64,000 nucleotides of DNA from CAJQPP01 sp963793465. Lineage in GTDB: Bacteria > Planctomycetota > Planctomycetia > Pirellulales > Pirellulaceae. This document shows positions 8,778-18,595 of this stretch, one piece after another; within the stretch, counting starts at the first letter, position 1, and every line of letters begins with the position of its first letter. The stretch lies in the NCBI GenBank assembly GCA_963793465.1, contig CAWCAJ010000005.1:372001-436000 (forward strand), given 5' to 3'. A program made the translations under genes and the position numbers. The notes below the pieces were generated by a model. It was not told the origin of the DNA. It was given only the letters and a program-made list of their open reading frames with translations, and ran no database searches.

Positions 8778-9770
8778 ATGATTGAAAATCGATTGGATGA
8801 AACGATCCGCACCATAACCGGCAATCCACAACCGTCCCAGGACGCTTCGATCCGTTGGGTTGCATCCCATGAGTTAGGTGACAAGACAGCCCGGATCGAT
8901 CCGCCGCTGGAAGGAAATGCAATGAGTCCGCATATGCCCATACTCGACCAGGCTTCCACCCAGATTTCGGTCTCCTGGGATGCCGGTGTGGGAACGGTGG
9001 AAATGGGGATTGGCAATGTGGTGGCCAATAACGATGCCCTGCAACAGGCTGCGGTGCGAGAGGTTGCTGCCCCGCGGCCTCAGGTGAGCTCCAGGGTCCT
9101 GAAAATTCAACCAGCCTGGGAAGTGGACTATTTCCGTTGGCCGCGGTTAACACGCCGACTTTTGCAGACCCATCAGTCACTTTTCGACCAGATTGGGGGG
9201 CAACTGCTGAATGACTTGCAGCCCACGCAATCTCGAATTGGCGTGTGCAGTACATTTCCACGCGAAGGCAAAACAACCATCGCGACTTGCCTGGCCCGTT
9301 GGGCAGCGTTGTCGGGAAAACGCACCTTGTTGATTGATGCCGACATTGAGCGTCCCCGGATGACGCGGATGTGCGGACTGAACTGTCCGTTCGGATGGCA
9401 ATCGCTTCTCGATACCGATTTGCCGGCATCCGAGGCCATGATCCGCTCCGTGGAAAGTGGGCTGATTTTCATGCCTTGCCGTGTCGACACCCCGCCCATG
9501 ATCGTGAACAAGTCGATTCAGCAACTGGGGGTGGTGACCTTCCAGATGAAATACGAATTTGACGTGGTGGTGATCGACATGGGCACCATCGACAATATTT
9601 GTGCTCACGGTAGCCAACAAATGGACATCGTCGACGCCATGGTGGTGACTCGCGACCCATCCCGGGCATCGGTGGGGCAGATGATGGATACACGTGGCGT
9701 GCTTGAAAACCTGGGCATTGCCCGCACGTATGTGGCCCAGAACTTCGCTCGACCCACGATCAGCCATTGA
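8778..9770 (+). CDS. CpsD/CapB-type P-loop ATPase (BY-kinase-like)
   Basis: Protein of 330 residues with an uncharacterised N-terminal half and a C-terminal P-loop domain of the bacterial tyrosine-kinase/MinD type. The nucleotide site is STFPREGKTT near residue 160, followed by Walker A' LLIDADIERPRM and a later VVIDMG strand. In exopolysaccharide systems such proteins act with a Wzz-type membrane partner to control chain length. No partner is next to it, and the usual C-terminal tyrosine cluster is missing (the tail is ARPTISH), so it may be a non-kinase paralogue. The ATG at 8778 has GAGGAG about 9 nt upstream. The longer frame from GTG 8610 lacks that support. A membrane glycosyltransferase gene follows 56 bases downstream. 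Confidence 0.75.
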   Translation: MIENRLDETIRTITGNPQPSQDASIRWVASHELGDKTARIDPPLEGNAMSPHMPILDQASTQISVSWDAGVGTVEMGIGNVVANNDALQQAAVREVAAPRPQVSSRVLKIQPAWEVDYFRWPRLTRRLLQTHQSLFDQIGGQLLNDLQPTQSRIGVCSTFPREGKTTIATCLARWAALSGKRTLLIDADIERPRMTRMCGLNCPFGWQSLLDTDLPASEAMIRSVESGLIFMPCRVDTPPMIVNKSIQQLGVVTFQMKYEFDVVVIDMGTIDNICAHGSQQMDIVDAMVVTRDPSRASVGQMMDTRGVLENLGIARTYVAQNFARPTISH

Positions 9771-9826
9771 ATAGGATGTGCCGGACGAGCTGATCTTGCT
9801 GGCCACGTCCCTATTCCGACAATCGC

Positions 9827-11425
9827 GTGAACAAAACCCGACCGCCTATGCCACGAATCCCTGTCGCGGCCTGGTTTGTCGTTGCAGTCATTCTCGGTGG
9901 TGTCGCTTACCGTTGCCTCGCAGTGCAGGAACCCCTGTGGTTGGACGAGTTGCATACTGCCTGGTGCGTCAGCGATTCCTTCACGGACGTGGGCCCGCGG
10001 GCAAGGATGGGTAATCAAAGCCCGCTCTATTTCTGGCTGGAATTCCTTGTCTTCAAGGCCGCCGGCAGTGACGAAATCGCTTTGCGTTTGCTTTCCCTGG
10101 TGGCATCACTGGCATTGCTGGGCTGTATTGCCTGGATTGTCTGGAAGGTCAGCCGATCTTACGAGGCGGTGCTGTTGGCCACCTTCCTGGCCGCCATTGA
10201 CGACAACTTCGTGTTTTATGGCGTGGAGGCACGCCCCTACGCCATGGTCCAGTTGGTGGCACTCTGGCAGGTCTTCTTGTTTGGGGTTGTCTTTGGGGCC
10301 CTGCTGAATCCGGCCGACCGGGAACGTCCGGGTGAAGACGCGAGTCGCAGCTCCAAGGTCCGCCGCCCCTACCTGGGCTGGACGTTAACCACGCTGCTGT
10401 TGTTCTATTTGCATTACACGACGATCCTGTTGATAGCGACTGAAGTTTTGATTTCCGGACCGCTGCTTTTCTTGATCGGAACACGGCAGACCCGCGTCCA
10501 GATGCCACACTGGGGCCTGGCAATGGGGGTGGCGTTGGTGGGTTGTTTGCCGGGACTGTACCAGTTGGCAGCCGTCGGCAAGCACCGAGGCAACTGGAAT
10601 GTGGCTGTGGACGCTGATCAATATGGCTTGCAAGCCATCGCGGAATGCCTGGTCTACCTGCTGCCCGCCGTCGCGATCGGCATGGGGTCAGCAGCTTGGT
10701 CCCAGACCCCAAGCAGCGTCCGCCTGGTCCGGTTGGGTGGTTTGCTGTTCCTGTTGGCGGTCTTGCCCATGATGGCCTGCTTCCTGGGAACGGTTTCCGG
10801 ACTGATGCCATTGGCTCACTACCGGTACTCGATTGCCAGTTCCACCTTGCTGATCATCAGTGCGGGTCTGTTCCTGGCAGCCGTGAGTCATCGATGGCGT
10901 TGGCTGGCGGTCTTGCTGACCGCTGGATTGGCGATGGTCACCCATCCGCAATGGGAACCCTGGTTCGCCACGGGCCAGCCGACGCCGCAACGGGACGAGC
11001 CTTGGAAGACGGTTATTGAGTGGATGCGAACGGACGGCAGTCCGATCGTGTTTTGTCCCAATTTGGTGGAGGATTCGGGCCAATCCCTGGCCACACGGGC
11101 CCCCGAATATGAGGAGTACTACGCCTTCGCCCTCAATGCCCTGTATCCGATCGACAGGCCCGCGAACTTGCCACGATCGGTGTGGGCCGTGCCCATGACC
11201 GAAGAGCGACCGCAATTATCGGTATCCCAATGGGAGCAACTAAAGTCCGGGGAGGAGCCCTTTTGGTTGTTGATTCGGGGTTGGTCCGATCAAGCCAATC
11301 GCGTTGCCGAGAATCTTGTCGATTCGCTGCAACAAGCCCGCGCCGGTCGCTGGTTGGCGGTTCAAAAACTGCACGCCGGCAGTCTGAACCTCTACCGTTT
11401 CGACTTTCAGGAAAGTCTGGATTGA
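9827..11425 (+). CDS. GT39-like integral membrane glycosyltransferase
   Basis: Protein of 532 residues with roughly ten hydrophobic segments and a C-terminal soluble tail, the layout of polyprenyl-phosphate-sugar-dependent transferases (PMT/ArnT clan). Near the N-terminus, LWLDELHTAWCV carries the acidic pair expected in the first extracytoplasmic loop, and QSPLYFWLEFL resembles the following conserved block. It probably moves a sugar from a lipid carrier onto protein or glycan at the cell surface. The start is GTG at 9827, or ATG at 9848 just before the first helix. It follows the CpsD-like gene, suggesting a surface-polysaccharide pair, and ends two bases from the convergent phosphoesterase gene. 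Confidence 0.8.
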   Translation: MNKTRPPMPRIPVAAWFVVAVILGGVAYRCLAVQEPLWLDELHTAWCVSDSFTDVGPRARMGNQSPLYFWLEFLVFKAAGSDEIALRLLSLVASLALLGCIAWIVWKVSRSYEAVLLATFLAAIDDNFVFYGVEARPYAMVQLVALWQVFLFGVVFGALLNPADRERPGEDASRSSKVRRPYLGWTLTTLLLFYLHYTTILLIATEVLISGPLLFLIGTRQTRVQMPHWGLAMGVALVGCLPGLYQLAAVGKHRGNWNVAVDADQYGLQAIAECLVYLLPAVAIGMGSAAWSQTPSSVRLVRLGGLLFLLAVLPMMACFLGTVSGLMPLAHYRYSIASSTLLIISAGLFLAAVSHRWRWLAVLLTAGLAMVTHPQWEPWFATGQPTPQRDEPWKTVIEWMRTDGSPIVFCPNLVEDSGQSLATRAPEYEEYYAFALNALYPIDRPANLPRSVWAVPMTEERPQLSVSQWEQLKSGEEPFWLLIRGWSDQANRVAENLVDSLQQARAGRWLAVQKLHAGSLNLYRFDFQESLD

Positions 11426-11426
11426 G

Positions 11427-12218
11427 TCAATACTTGCCGCGACGTCTCTCTTTACCCGGCAGGATCTCCAGGCAGGTCGTCCACCACCCGGTCTCGATGG
11501 TGGTGGCAAACTCGGCCGGCAATCCCTGGTCCCGAATCTCCCGGGCCAATTGCCGATGTGCATAGGCAATCGGCACAAATTCCACGTCCAATTGGCCCTG
11601 GCGATCTTCCAGCAGCGTGTACCAGACACAGGTTTGCCCGTCATTTTCTGGACGACCGATGGCACCCACATTGACAAAGTGACGTTGTGAGTCCAGTGGT
11701 TGATGCCATTTGATGCCAGTATGGGTCGCAGCGATCACGTCCGTTTGAAACTGATCGCAAAGGGAGTTCAGGAACGGGTTGGAGGTGGCCGATTCCCACA
11801 GGAACTCATTGACCCGTCGGGGACTGCCGTGACATAGCAGTACCCGGTGGGCGCCCAACTGCAAACGACGATGGGTTGGCAACTGTCGCAGAAATTCGCG
11901 GTTTTCGGGAGAAGTGTTTTGCAACGTATAGTCGTAGCTGATTTGGGCGTAATGGTTGTCACGAGCGTCGGTGTACCCGCATTGGCAATCATCCAGTTGA
12001 TTGCCAATCGAATCGTCATAATTCCCCTGGATACAGACCACCTGGTGGTGTTCCAGCAATGGAAAAACGCGGTCGGGAAAGGGGCCGAAAGCCCCCAGGT
12101 CGCCGAGGCAGAAGATGGCATCCACACCGCGTTGGTTGATATCCCGCAACGCCGCCTGCAAGGCCAGGTAATTGCTGTAGATGCCTCCCAGGCAGGCAAT
12201 CCTTTGATAGGCTGGCAT
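11427..12218 (-). CDS. Calcineurin-like metallophosphoesterase
   Basis: Cytosolic protein of 263 residues of the YfcE/ApaH-like phosphoesterase fold. Motifs in order are ACLGGIYSN (replacing the usual DxHGN), CLGDLGAFGP (GDxxxxGP), IQGNYDDSIG (GNHD-like), LLCHGSPRRVNE and, further on, ATHTGIKW (replacing GHTH). The first motif lacks the usual Asp-x-His, so metal binding or activity may be altered. It starts 5 bases after the radical SAM gene and is the last of a tight three-gene set on the minus strand. Its substrate is unknown. Confidence 0.85.
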   Translation of the reverse strand: MPAYQRIACLGGIYSNYLALQAALRDINQRGVDAIFCLGDLGAFGPFPDRVFPLLEHHQVVCIQGNYDDSIGNQLDDCQCGYTDARDNHYAQISYDYTLQNTSPENREFLRQLPTHRRLQLGAHRVLLCHGSPRRVNEFLWESATSNPFLNSLCDQFQTDVIAATHTGIKWHQPLDSQRHFVNVGAIGRPENDGQTCVWYTLLEDRQGQLDVEFVPIAYAHRQLAREIRDQGLPAEFATTIETGWWTTCLEILPGKERRRGKY

Positions 12219-12223
12219 GTTGG

Positions 12224-13189
12224 TTATTGGCCCTTGGATGGCGGGTGCACCGGAAAGTCGGAAAGCACAGGCAAGGAATGGGGGGCTGCTTTGTTGTTGC
12301 TTTCCAGCGTCTTGCCGGTCGCATTGGAGCAGATCGCGCCATACTGGTAACAGGTCAGGCAGGCACCGTGACGGATCGGGAAGGAAACCATGGCAGTAGC
12401 CAGTGTGTCTCCCAGAATCGAGTCCGGGGATTCGATCAAAATGGGGCACACATGCACGCCGCGATCGGTGACGATGCGACTGTTACTGCAGACCAGCAGC
12501 GAGGCATCATAGCCCTCCATCATCGCAGGGGTGACGCGATCGCTGCCGCCGTAGCCCTGCGTGCGCTGAGCTTCGGCACCCATCTGCAGGGTCGGCAACA
12601 CCTTCAGTCGAGGTCGCGAATAACCGATTTGGTGCAACACTTGTTGGAATCCCTGGAGCACCTTGAATTCGTCAGCCAGGTTCCAGGTTCGCACGGCGGT
12701 GATAATGGGCAGGAATTCGTGTTCTACGAGTTTGGCGACACCTCGCAGGGCTCGTGCAAACGTCCCCTGCCCTCGTATGGGGTCATTCTGTTCGGGGGAA
12801 AAACCATCAATGCTGACGCGAAACTCCAGGCCGTAACGTGAATTCGAATCGGCCTGTTTCAGCCGTTGCAGCCAATCGTCCTTCAAGACGGTTCCATTGG
12901 TTAATACCGTGGCGGGGCCGAAACCCAGAGTCTCTACCAGAATGTCCGTCATGTGAGGGTTCAAGAATGGCTCACCGCCGGTAAAGTAATACTCTTTGAC
13001 CCCCAAATTTACGGATTCCTGCAAACGAGCACGCACCTCCTGCAAGGTCAGAAATCCAAATGAAAAGTTCTTGGGATGGCAGCTGATGAAACAGTGGTGA
13101 CAGGAGAGGTTGCAACGTGTACCCGCCACCTGAAACCACAGCTGGTCAAGATGCCCGATCTCTACGACCGGTGCTTGTTGGGCAATCAT
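12224..13189 (-). CDS. Radical SAM protein with SPASM-like C-terminal cysteines
   Basis: Protein of 321 residues. The radical SAM 4Fe-4S motif is CNLSCHHC near residue 28, followed by the SAM-binding EYYFTGGEPFLNP region and VLTNGTVL. The C-terminal part has further cysteines (LVCSNSR, HVCPIL, and ACLTCYQYGAICSN), resembling a SPASM/twitch domain that binds an extra cluster. Such enzymes modify peptides or small molecules. The substrate here is not evident, and no precursor peptide is visible nearby. The ATG at 13189 places the motif at the usual distance. It sits 10 bases after a flavoprotein gene and 5 bases before a phosphoesterase gene, so the three are almost certainly co-transcribed. 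Confidence 0.85.
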   Translation of the reverse strand: MIAQQAPVVEIGHLDQLWFQVAGTRCNLSCHHCFISCHPKNFSFGFLTLQEVRARLQESVNLGVKEYYFTGGEPFLNPHMTDILVETLGFGPATVLTNGTVLKDDWLQRLKQADSNSRYGLEFRVSIDGFSPEQNDPIRGQGTFARALRGVAKLVEHEFLPIITAVRTWNLADEFKVLQGFQQVLHQIGYSRPRLKVLPTLQMGAEAQRTQGYGGSDRVTPAMMEGYDASLLVCSNSRIVTDRGVHVCPILIESPDSILGDTLATAMVSFPIRHGACLTCYQYGAICSNATGKTLESNNKAAPHSLPVLSDFPVHPPSKGQ

Positions 13190-13199
13190 GGCAATGGGT

Positions 13200-14456
13200 C
13201 TATCCGGAGAGGGCGTGCGCAGGCAACGAGGCGTAAACGTCCAATGTCTCACGCTCAGCGATGATTTTAAAGACGTCCCGAATTTGCTGCAGTCCGGTAG
13301 CGAACAGGAACCTCGGATCCTTGCCGTAGGACTTGCAACCAATGATAAAGAAATTGGGTTCGGTGGTTCGCACGGCAGTCGGCCCGGCACTTTTTTGTTG
13401 CAAGCAGTCCGGGGAGGACGCTGCCACCGATGCTGCCCAGGCCATAGGGCCGCCGGATTCGTAACAACGATGCACATTTAAGGCGGAAAGAAAATCGAAG
13501 TCGCCGCAGTATCCGGTATTGGAAATGACTTGATCGGCAGTCAATCGCGTGCCGTCGGACAATTGCAAATGGAATTCACCTTCCGCCTGGCGAATCGCTA
13601 CGACTTCCACACCGGGACGCCAATCCAGCCATCGGTTCTCTTGCGTCTCGCCATTGATGGTCCGGGCCAATGCCAGGCGGCCCGGCAGAGGGTCCTGTTC
13701 GGTCTCGAGCAGGGGGCCCGGCGAGCCGGCAGCAGAGCGAGTGCACCAAACCACATGCAGGTTGGGATCCTCCTGTCGTTTTCGCTTTAACTGCAGGATG
13801 TTGGTGGCCGCGGAAAAGCCGCTTCCAAAAACCGCAATGCGGGACCCGGCAGCCAGAGGTGTTCTGGACCAATCAGGAATCCTGCGATGGAATCCTTCCG
13901 GCTGGGGTTGCCCGTCGCTTTGGAAACACCGCTCCCCGATGGCCGGCATACCACCCAACCCCAGCGGATTGGCCTGACCCCAGGTACCTGTCGTATCGAT
14001 GACCACGTCCGCTGTTTCAATCCGCTCGTTGCCTGCAGAATCGTCTAACAGCAGGCGAAACGGGGCCTCGGCACGGGGAGTGTCGGAGTTAATTTGGGTT
14101 GTGTCACGGCCCACTCCCCTGACAGTCACCCGGGTCCTCAGGCAAGGTTGAATCAGGTCTGATTCGGCCAGCGGTTTCAGATAGCAGTCGATCCAGTCAT
14201 GTCCTGTATGACACTGATCGTCAGCAGGCAACTGCAGTGTGGGATTCTGGGCTGCCAGCGCCGAGCGGCCCAGCGAACTGCTGTTCATTCCGAACGGCGA
14301 GAACATTTGCACGTGACCCCAATTGCGAACGTGGTGGCACAGCGTTCCCTGTTCAAAGACCTGTACCGCAAATCCCAGGTATCGGGCGTACAACGCGGCC
14401 TCGATCCCGATGGGGCCGGCACCCAGAATGGCAATGGATGGTTGATCGTCGTTCAT
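13200..14456 (-). CDS. FAD-dependent oxidoreductase, FMO-like
   Basis: Protein of 418 residues with an N-terminal FAD-binding GAGPIG motif and a second dinucleotide motif, VFGSGFSAATN, near the middle, as in flavin monooxygenases and N-hydroxylases. A distinctive NWGHVQMFSPF block follows the first domain, and SNTGYCGD near the C-terminus resembles the family's closing ATGY motif. The substrate is unknown. The ATG at 14456 is chosen as the start of the FAD domain, and an ATG at 14516 is an alternative. The open frame up to 14702 only reads through repeat copy B. It heads the flavoprotein/radical SAM/phosphoesterase set. Confidence 0.8.
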   Translation of the reverse strand: MNDDQPSIAILGAGPIGIEAALYARYLGFAVQVFEQGTLCHHVRNWGHVQMFSPFGMNSSSLGRSALAAQNPTLQLPADDQCHTGHDWIDCYLKPLAESDLIQPCLRTRVTVRGVGRDTTQINSDTPRAEAPFRLLLDDSAGNERIETADVVIDTTGTWGQANPLGLGGMPAIGERCFQSDGQPQPEGFHRRIPDWSRTPLAAGSRIAVFGSGFSAATNILQLKRKRQEDPNLHVVWCTRSAAGSPGPLLETEQDPLPGRLALARTINGETQENRWLDWRPGVEVVAIRQAEGEFHLQLSDGTRLTADQVISNTGYCGDFDFLSALNVHRCYESGGPMAWAASVAASSPDCLQQKSAGPTAVRTTEPNFFIIGCKSYGKDPRFLFATGLQQIRDVFKIIAERETLDVYASLPAHALSG

Positions 14457-14638
14457 CTCCAGATTGTAAGCAGAGTGTGGCAGAGACGGTACCACCGTAA
14501 CGATTCGGTCATGCATTGCCCGCTGGGCAACAGCTGCAGCGGGTTTCGTTTTGGTGTCGCGCTTTTTGTGCAAGTTGCCTTGGAAAATGAGTGCGGCACA
14601 CGCTAAATGTCCGTACGACTCGCACGATTGGCCTGACG

Positions 14639-14727
<89 letters not shown>

Positions 14728-14731
<4 letters not shown>

Positions 14732-15852
14732 CCGCGGTCCACGCGAAACGGGGAGATATCGAAGGGAGGTTCCCGGTCACACATCAAATCGGCCATGATT
14801 TCTGCCGTGCCCGTCGACAGCAAAAGGCCTCCGCGAAAGTGGGCCGTGGCAATCCACAGGTTTTCCAGATGTGGGACCGGACCGATATAGGGGAACCCGT
14901 CGAATGCAGCTGGTCGCAAACCGGCCCAGGCACGAACCAGTGACCCCTTATTCAGTTGTCCAATCAGCCCTTCCGCAAACTGTCGCAATCCAGCAACGCC
15001 ATCAGATGTCGTGGACTTGTCGAAGCCGGCCTCCTCCAGTGTGGATCCCACCACGACATGACCATCATTCCGCGGAACGATATAGCGAGTTCCTTCGTAC
15101 AACACCGGTTCAAAGATGCGTTGCGGCAGCTTGTAAAGCAACATCTGTCCGCGGACCGGAATGGTGCTGATGCGGACGCCGATGGATTCTGCCAGCGACC
15201 GGGTCCAGACGCCTGCGGCCAGGCAAACACGATTGGCAACGACTCGCAATCCTTGCTCCGTGGTAATGCCGGTGACGCGGCGATGATGCCAGGATAGCTG
15301 ACAATCACCCACGTCCTCCATCACGGTCACCCCGCTTTTGCGACAGGCCATTGCTAACGCATGCAGGTGGTCCGGGTTGCGAATTTGTGATTCCCGGGGA
15401 ACCCATGCCGCCTTGAGGATGGATGTTTCCAGAGGTTTCAAGGCGGGCAGGTGTTGCGTGGCTGCGGCGGCCGACAGTTCCTCAGCCTGGACGTCGTGTT
15501 CCTGCCACTCCAGCAATTGTCCTGTCAAGGCGGCGGCTTCCCCCCGGGTACGGGCCACCAACAAGGCGCCACATTGCCGATAGCCGGTGTCCCACCCGGT
15601 TTCGACTTTCAGACGGGCCGCCCATTCCTGATGCCCGAGAAAACTTGCGGCCGCCAGTTTCTCAATCGGGTGTTGGGCTGCGGTGAGCGAGCCGGGCGGC
15701 AGGATTCCGGCGCCGGCCCAGGAGGCTTCCCGACCTACCTTTTGCCGGTCCAGCAGAACGACTTTTCCCTTTTTTGTGCCGGCCAGAGCCCAGGCAATGG
15801 ACAGTCCAATGACGCCCCCTCCCACAATCGCGAAATCATATGGCTCACTCAT
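14728..15852 (-). CDS. thiO: Glycine oxidase ThiO-like FAD oxidoreductase
   Basis: Protein of 374 residues of the D-amino-acid oxidase/ThiO family, which oxidises glycine to the imine needed for the thiazole part of thiamine. The FAD motif is FAIVGGGVIGLSIAWAL at residue 6. The substrate-domain landmark is SWAGAGILPPG near residue 45, and the C-terminus has LWIATAHFRGGLLLSTGTAEIMADL. The family also contains other amine oxidases, so ThiO is the likely but not unique reading. The start ATG overlaps the stop of the upstream DUF2064 gene in an ATGA, indicating coupling. thiC is encoded elsewhere in this window, and I see no thiS, thiG or thiE next to it. Confidence 0.85.
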
Positions 15853-16526
15853 GCGGTGGGGCTTCCCCATCGGTTGATGGCGTCCAACAACCGGACATCC
15901 CACACGCCGGGTTGAGGGATCTGCTGCAATTGATTCACCAACCCTCGCAGATCTTGCATGTCGTCAATATCGTTTTCCCGAGGCAGCTCCTGCCAGCTCC
16001 AACCCAATTGATCGAGACGATGGATGGTTTGCTGGTGGACCTGGGGAGTGCTCCAGGAAATGCCCTGAAACAAGGACTCGGCGGGTTGCTTCAGCCCCAG
16101 CAGATAATAGCCACCGTCGCTTGCCGGCCCCAACACGCAGTCGCAATCCGCCAACAGCTGAAAAGCACGCTGCACCCGGGACGGCTGCACACAGGGTGTG
16201 TCGGAACCAATCAGTACACTGCGGCGGATTTTTGACGCAGGGCCCAGCGTGCTGTGAAAAAAGGCCGACATTTTTTTTCCCAAATCACCGGACGATTGCG
16301 TCGCCAAAGACCATTCATCACGGGCCATCGCCTGGAACCGGGGCAGTTGGTCCACCGGCCAGACGTAAAGACAACGGTTGTCCGCCACATGCGCGAGCCG
16401 GTTGAGTGTCTGCCACACAAATTCGCGATAGAGTTTGGCGGCCGGGAGATCGCCGATTGCGACGGCCAGTCGCGTTTTGACAAGGCCGGGTTGCCAGTAC
16501 TTTGCGAAAACCCCCAGATGGTCCAA
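15849..16526 (-). CDS. DUF2064 / TIGR04282-type glycosyltransferase
   Basis: Protein of 225 residues of the nucleotide-diphospho-sugar transferase clan. Typical blocks are the N-terminal VFAKYWQPGLVKTRLA, VLIGSDTPCVQP in the centre and LGPASDGGYYLLGL. Members are annotated as possible arsenosugar-biosynthesis glycosyltransferases from gene neighbourhoods, but direct evidence is limited and no arsM-like methyltransferase is seen here. The start is a TTG at 16526 with GGAG about 10 nt upstream. It overlaps thiO by four bases. Confidence 0.85.
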   Translation of the reverse strand: MDHLGVFAKYWQPGLVKTRLAVAIGDLPAAKLYREFVWQTLNRLAHVADNRCLYVWPVDQLPRFQAMARDEWSLATQSSGDLGKKMSAFFHSTLGPASKIRRSVLIGSDTPCVQPSRVQRAFQLLADCDCVLGPASDGGYYLLGLKQPAESLFQGISWSTPQVHQQTIHRLDQLGWSWQELPRENDIDDMQDLRGLVNQLQQIPQPGVWDVRLLDAINRWGSPTA

Positions 16527-16711
16527 TGTTTTTTTTACTCCGTTCAGCCCGCCAAGGCATAATATTCAAGGGCTTTTCAAAACGACGGTCACCACCACAG
16601 GCCGGATTGACTGCCGCCCGCCGCCAGCCTGAGGCGGCACCAATTGGTTTTTTTGACTCCATTCGATAAGTTAATCGTTCCAAATCATCCAGGGAATGGC
16701 CTCGTCACGAT

Positions 16712-18590
16712 ATGTCGGAAGTAAGCCCGAAAAGCTTTTTGAATCTGCTCAAAAAAAGCGGTCTGTGCGAAGCCGATCAGTTAAAGGCGAACATCAGCAA
16801 GTTGTTCGAGAAGGCCGGGGGGCAATCCGTTAATCTTGATCAGTTAACGACTCACCTGCTGGAAACCGGTTTGCTGACCGAATGGCATATTCAGAAACTG
16901 CTCTCCGGGAAGTACAAGGGCTACTTTCTCGGCAAGTACAAACTGTTGGGGCACCTCGGTACCGGTGGCATGAGTACCGTTTATCGGGCTCAGCACACAA
17001 TCTTCAATCAGCAGAGAGCGATCAAGGTACTGCCACGCGATCGGGTCGCCGATCGCAGCTACCTGGAACGCTTCTATCGTGAAGGGCTGCGCCTCGGCAG
17101 CACTCAACCATCGCAATATCGTGCGGGTGTACGACATCGATCATGAAGAGGATACCCATTACCTGGTCATGGAATATGTGCAGGGACTGGATATCAGCCA
17201 GCTGGTCAAGCAATCGGGTCCCATCAGCTATGACAGGGCGATCGACTATACGATTCAGGCACTGACAGGTCTGCAGCACGCCCACGAGAACGATCTGGTC
17301 CATCGCGACATCAAGCCTGCCAATCTGCTGGTCACACCGGATGGGGAAGTCAAGATCCTTGATCTGGGCCTGGCGTTGTTCCAGGAGGAAGACACGTCTC
17401 TGACCGTGATGCACAACGAGCGTGTCTTGGGGACCGCGGATTACCTGTCTCCGGAGCAGGCGGTCGACAGTCATCGCGTCGACCATCGTTCGGATATCTA
17501 CAGCATGGGTTGCACGCTGTACTTCATGTTGACGGGCAAACCCCCCTTTCACGAGGGCACGATCGCACAGCGAATTGCCATGCACCAGGCCAGGGAACCT
17601 CAGGACATCCGGGAATATCGCAGCGATTGCCCGACAGCGTTATTGGCGGTCGTGCACAAGATGATGAGAAAAAACCCGGACGATCGCTATCAGAGTTGCC
17701 AGCCCTTAATCGACGAATTGCGATCCGTCGCGGATAGCCTGTTGCTGGGGGTACCGAAAATCAAGACGGGGTCACGCAGCCCCAAGTCGCAGCGCGCGAC
17801 CGCCGACACCGAACCCCCGCGACCGGCAGCGAAAGCGCCATCAGCTCCCCCCGTGAAATCCGTGCCCGCTCGCCAAGGCCCCAACCCCGGGGGTTCCCCG
17901 CCGGCAACCAAAGCGGCAACCAAAGCGGCGACTAAACCGGCAACCAAAGCAGCGACCAAAGCGGCGACCAAACCGGCAACCAAAGCAGCGACCGAACCGC
18001 AGACGCCTGCTGCCACCCCTGCAAATCCTCCGGCGGCCGGGGATGCCAACGCCAAAGCTGAAAAGGCGGGCTCAAAACGACCGATTCCCGCTTCCCGCCG
18101 CAAGCTGCCCGCGTCAGCGGCTGCTTCCGCCGCGCGGGAAGATGCCGCCGGCAAACGGGGCAAGCCGGCGACTGGCCAAGCCGGCCCGGCCCAACCGAAA
18201 TCGGCGGCCCAACCGAAATCGGCGGTCCGCCCGAAATCGGCGGACGGCCCGACCGCGGCCACCGACAAGACCGTGATTTCGCCGGGCACATCGCCGGGGC
18301 AGCCGCCAGCCAGCTCGCGGCAGGCTCAGGGTACTTACCGGACAGGACGGAAACCGGGGGTGCCGGCAGAGGATGTGGCGGTGGTCGTTTCCAATGAACT
18401 CACCCAATCCAGCGTGGTTGATATTCAGGAACTGCGTTCCTTCGTGGCGCAAAACCGCTCGGTGGAACGGCCTTCCGTCAAGCCGCCGCGTCGCCCCTGG
18501 AAGGAACAGCTGCTGTTGACCGGGGTTGTGATTGGCATGCTACTGTTGTTGGGTCTTGTTTTATGGATGGCCATTCAGTTTGCGAGTTGA
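16712..18590 (+). CDS. Membrane-anchored Ser/Thr protein kinase, interrupted by a frameshift
   Basis: Planctomycete-type Hanks kinase read in two frames: 16712 to about 17085, then about 17085 to 18590. Frame one has a helical N-terminal region, the glycine loop LGTGGMSTVYRA and the catalytic-lysine strand RAIKVL. Frame two continues with NHRNIVRVYDID, the catalytic loop VHRDIKPANLL, DLG in place of DFG, and LSPEQ in place of APE. Joining needs removal of one base in GAAGGGCTGC, where a GG would restore frame. The C-terminal half is an Ala/Pro/Lys-rich linker with tandem repeats and one terminal membrane helix (LLLTGVVIGMLLLLGLVLW). It could be a sequencing indel or a recent pseudogene. The strong coding character of both parts favours an indel. 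The cytochrome-type gene starts 6 bases later. Confidence 0.85.
17907..17996 (+). repeat. In-gene tandem repeat of about 12 bases
   Basis: Roughly seven imperfect 12-base units inside the kinase linker, encoding alternating KAAT and KPAT tetrapeptides. A second array of about 18-base units at 18193-18245 encodes PKSA-containing hexapeptides. Such arrays change length easily. Confidence 0.8.
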
Positions 18591-18595
18591 TTTCG

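Noticed and set aside
17690..18289. Ala/Val-rich minus-strand frame opposite the kinase linker
   Set aside because: Antisense of the low-complexity Ala/Pro/Lys linker. No start signal or family.
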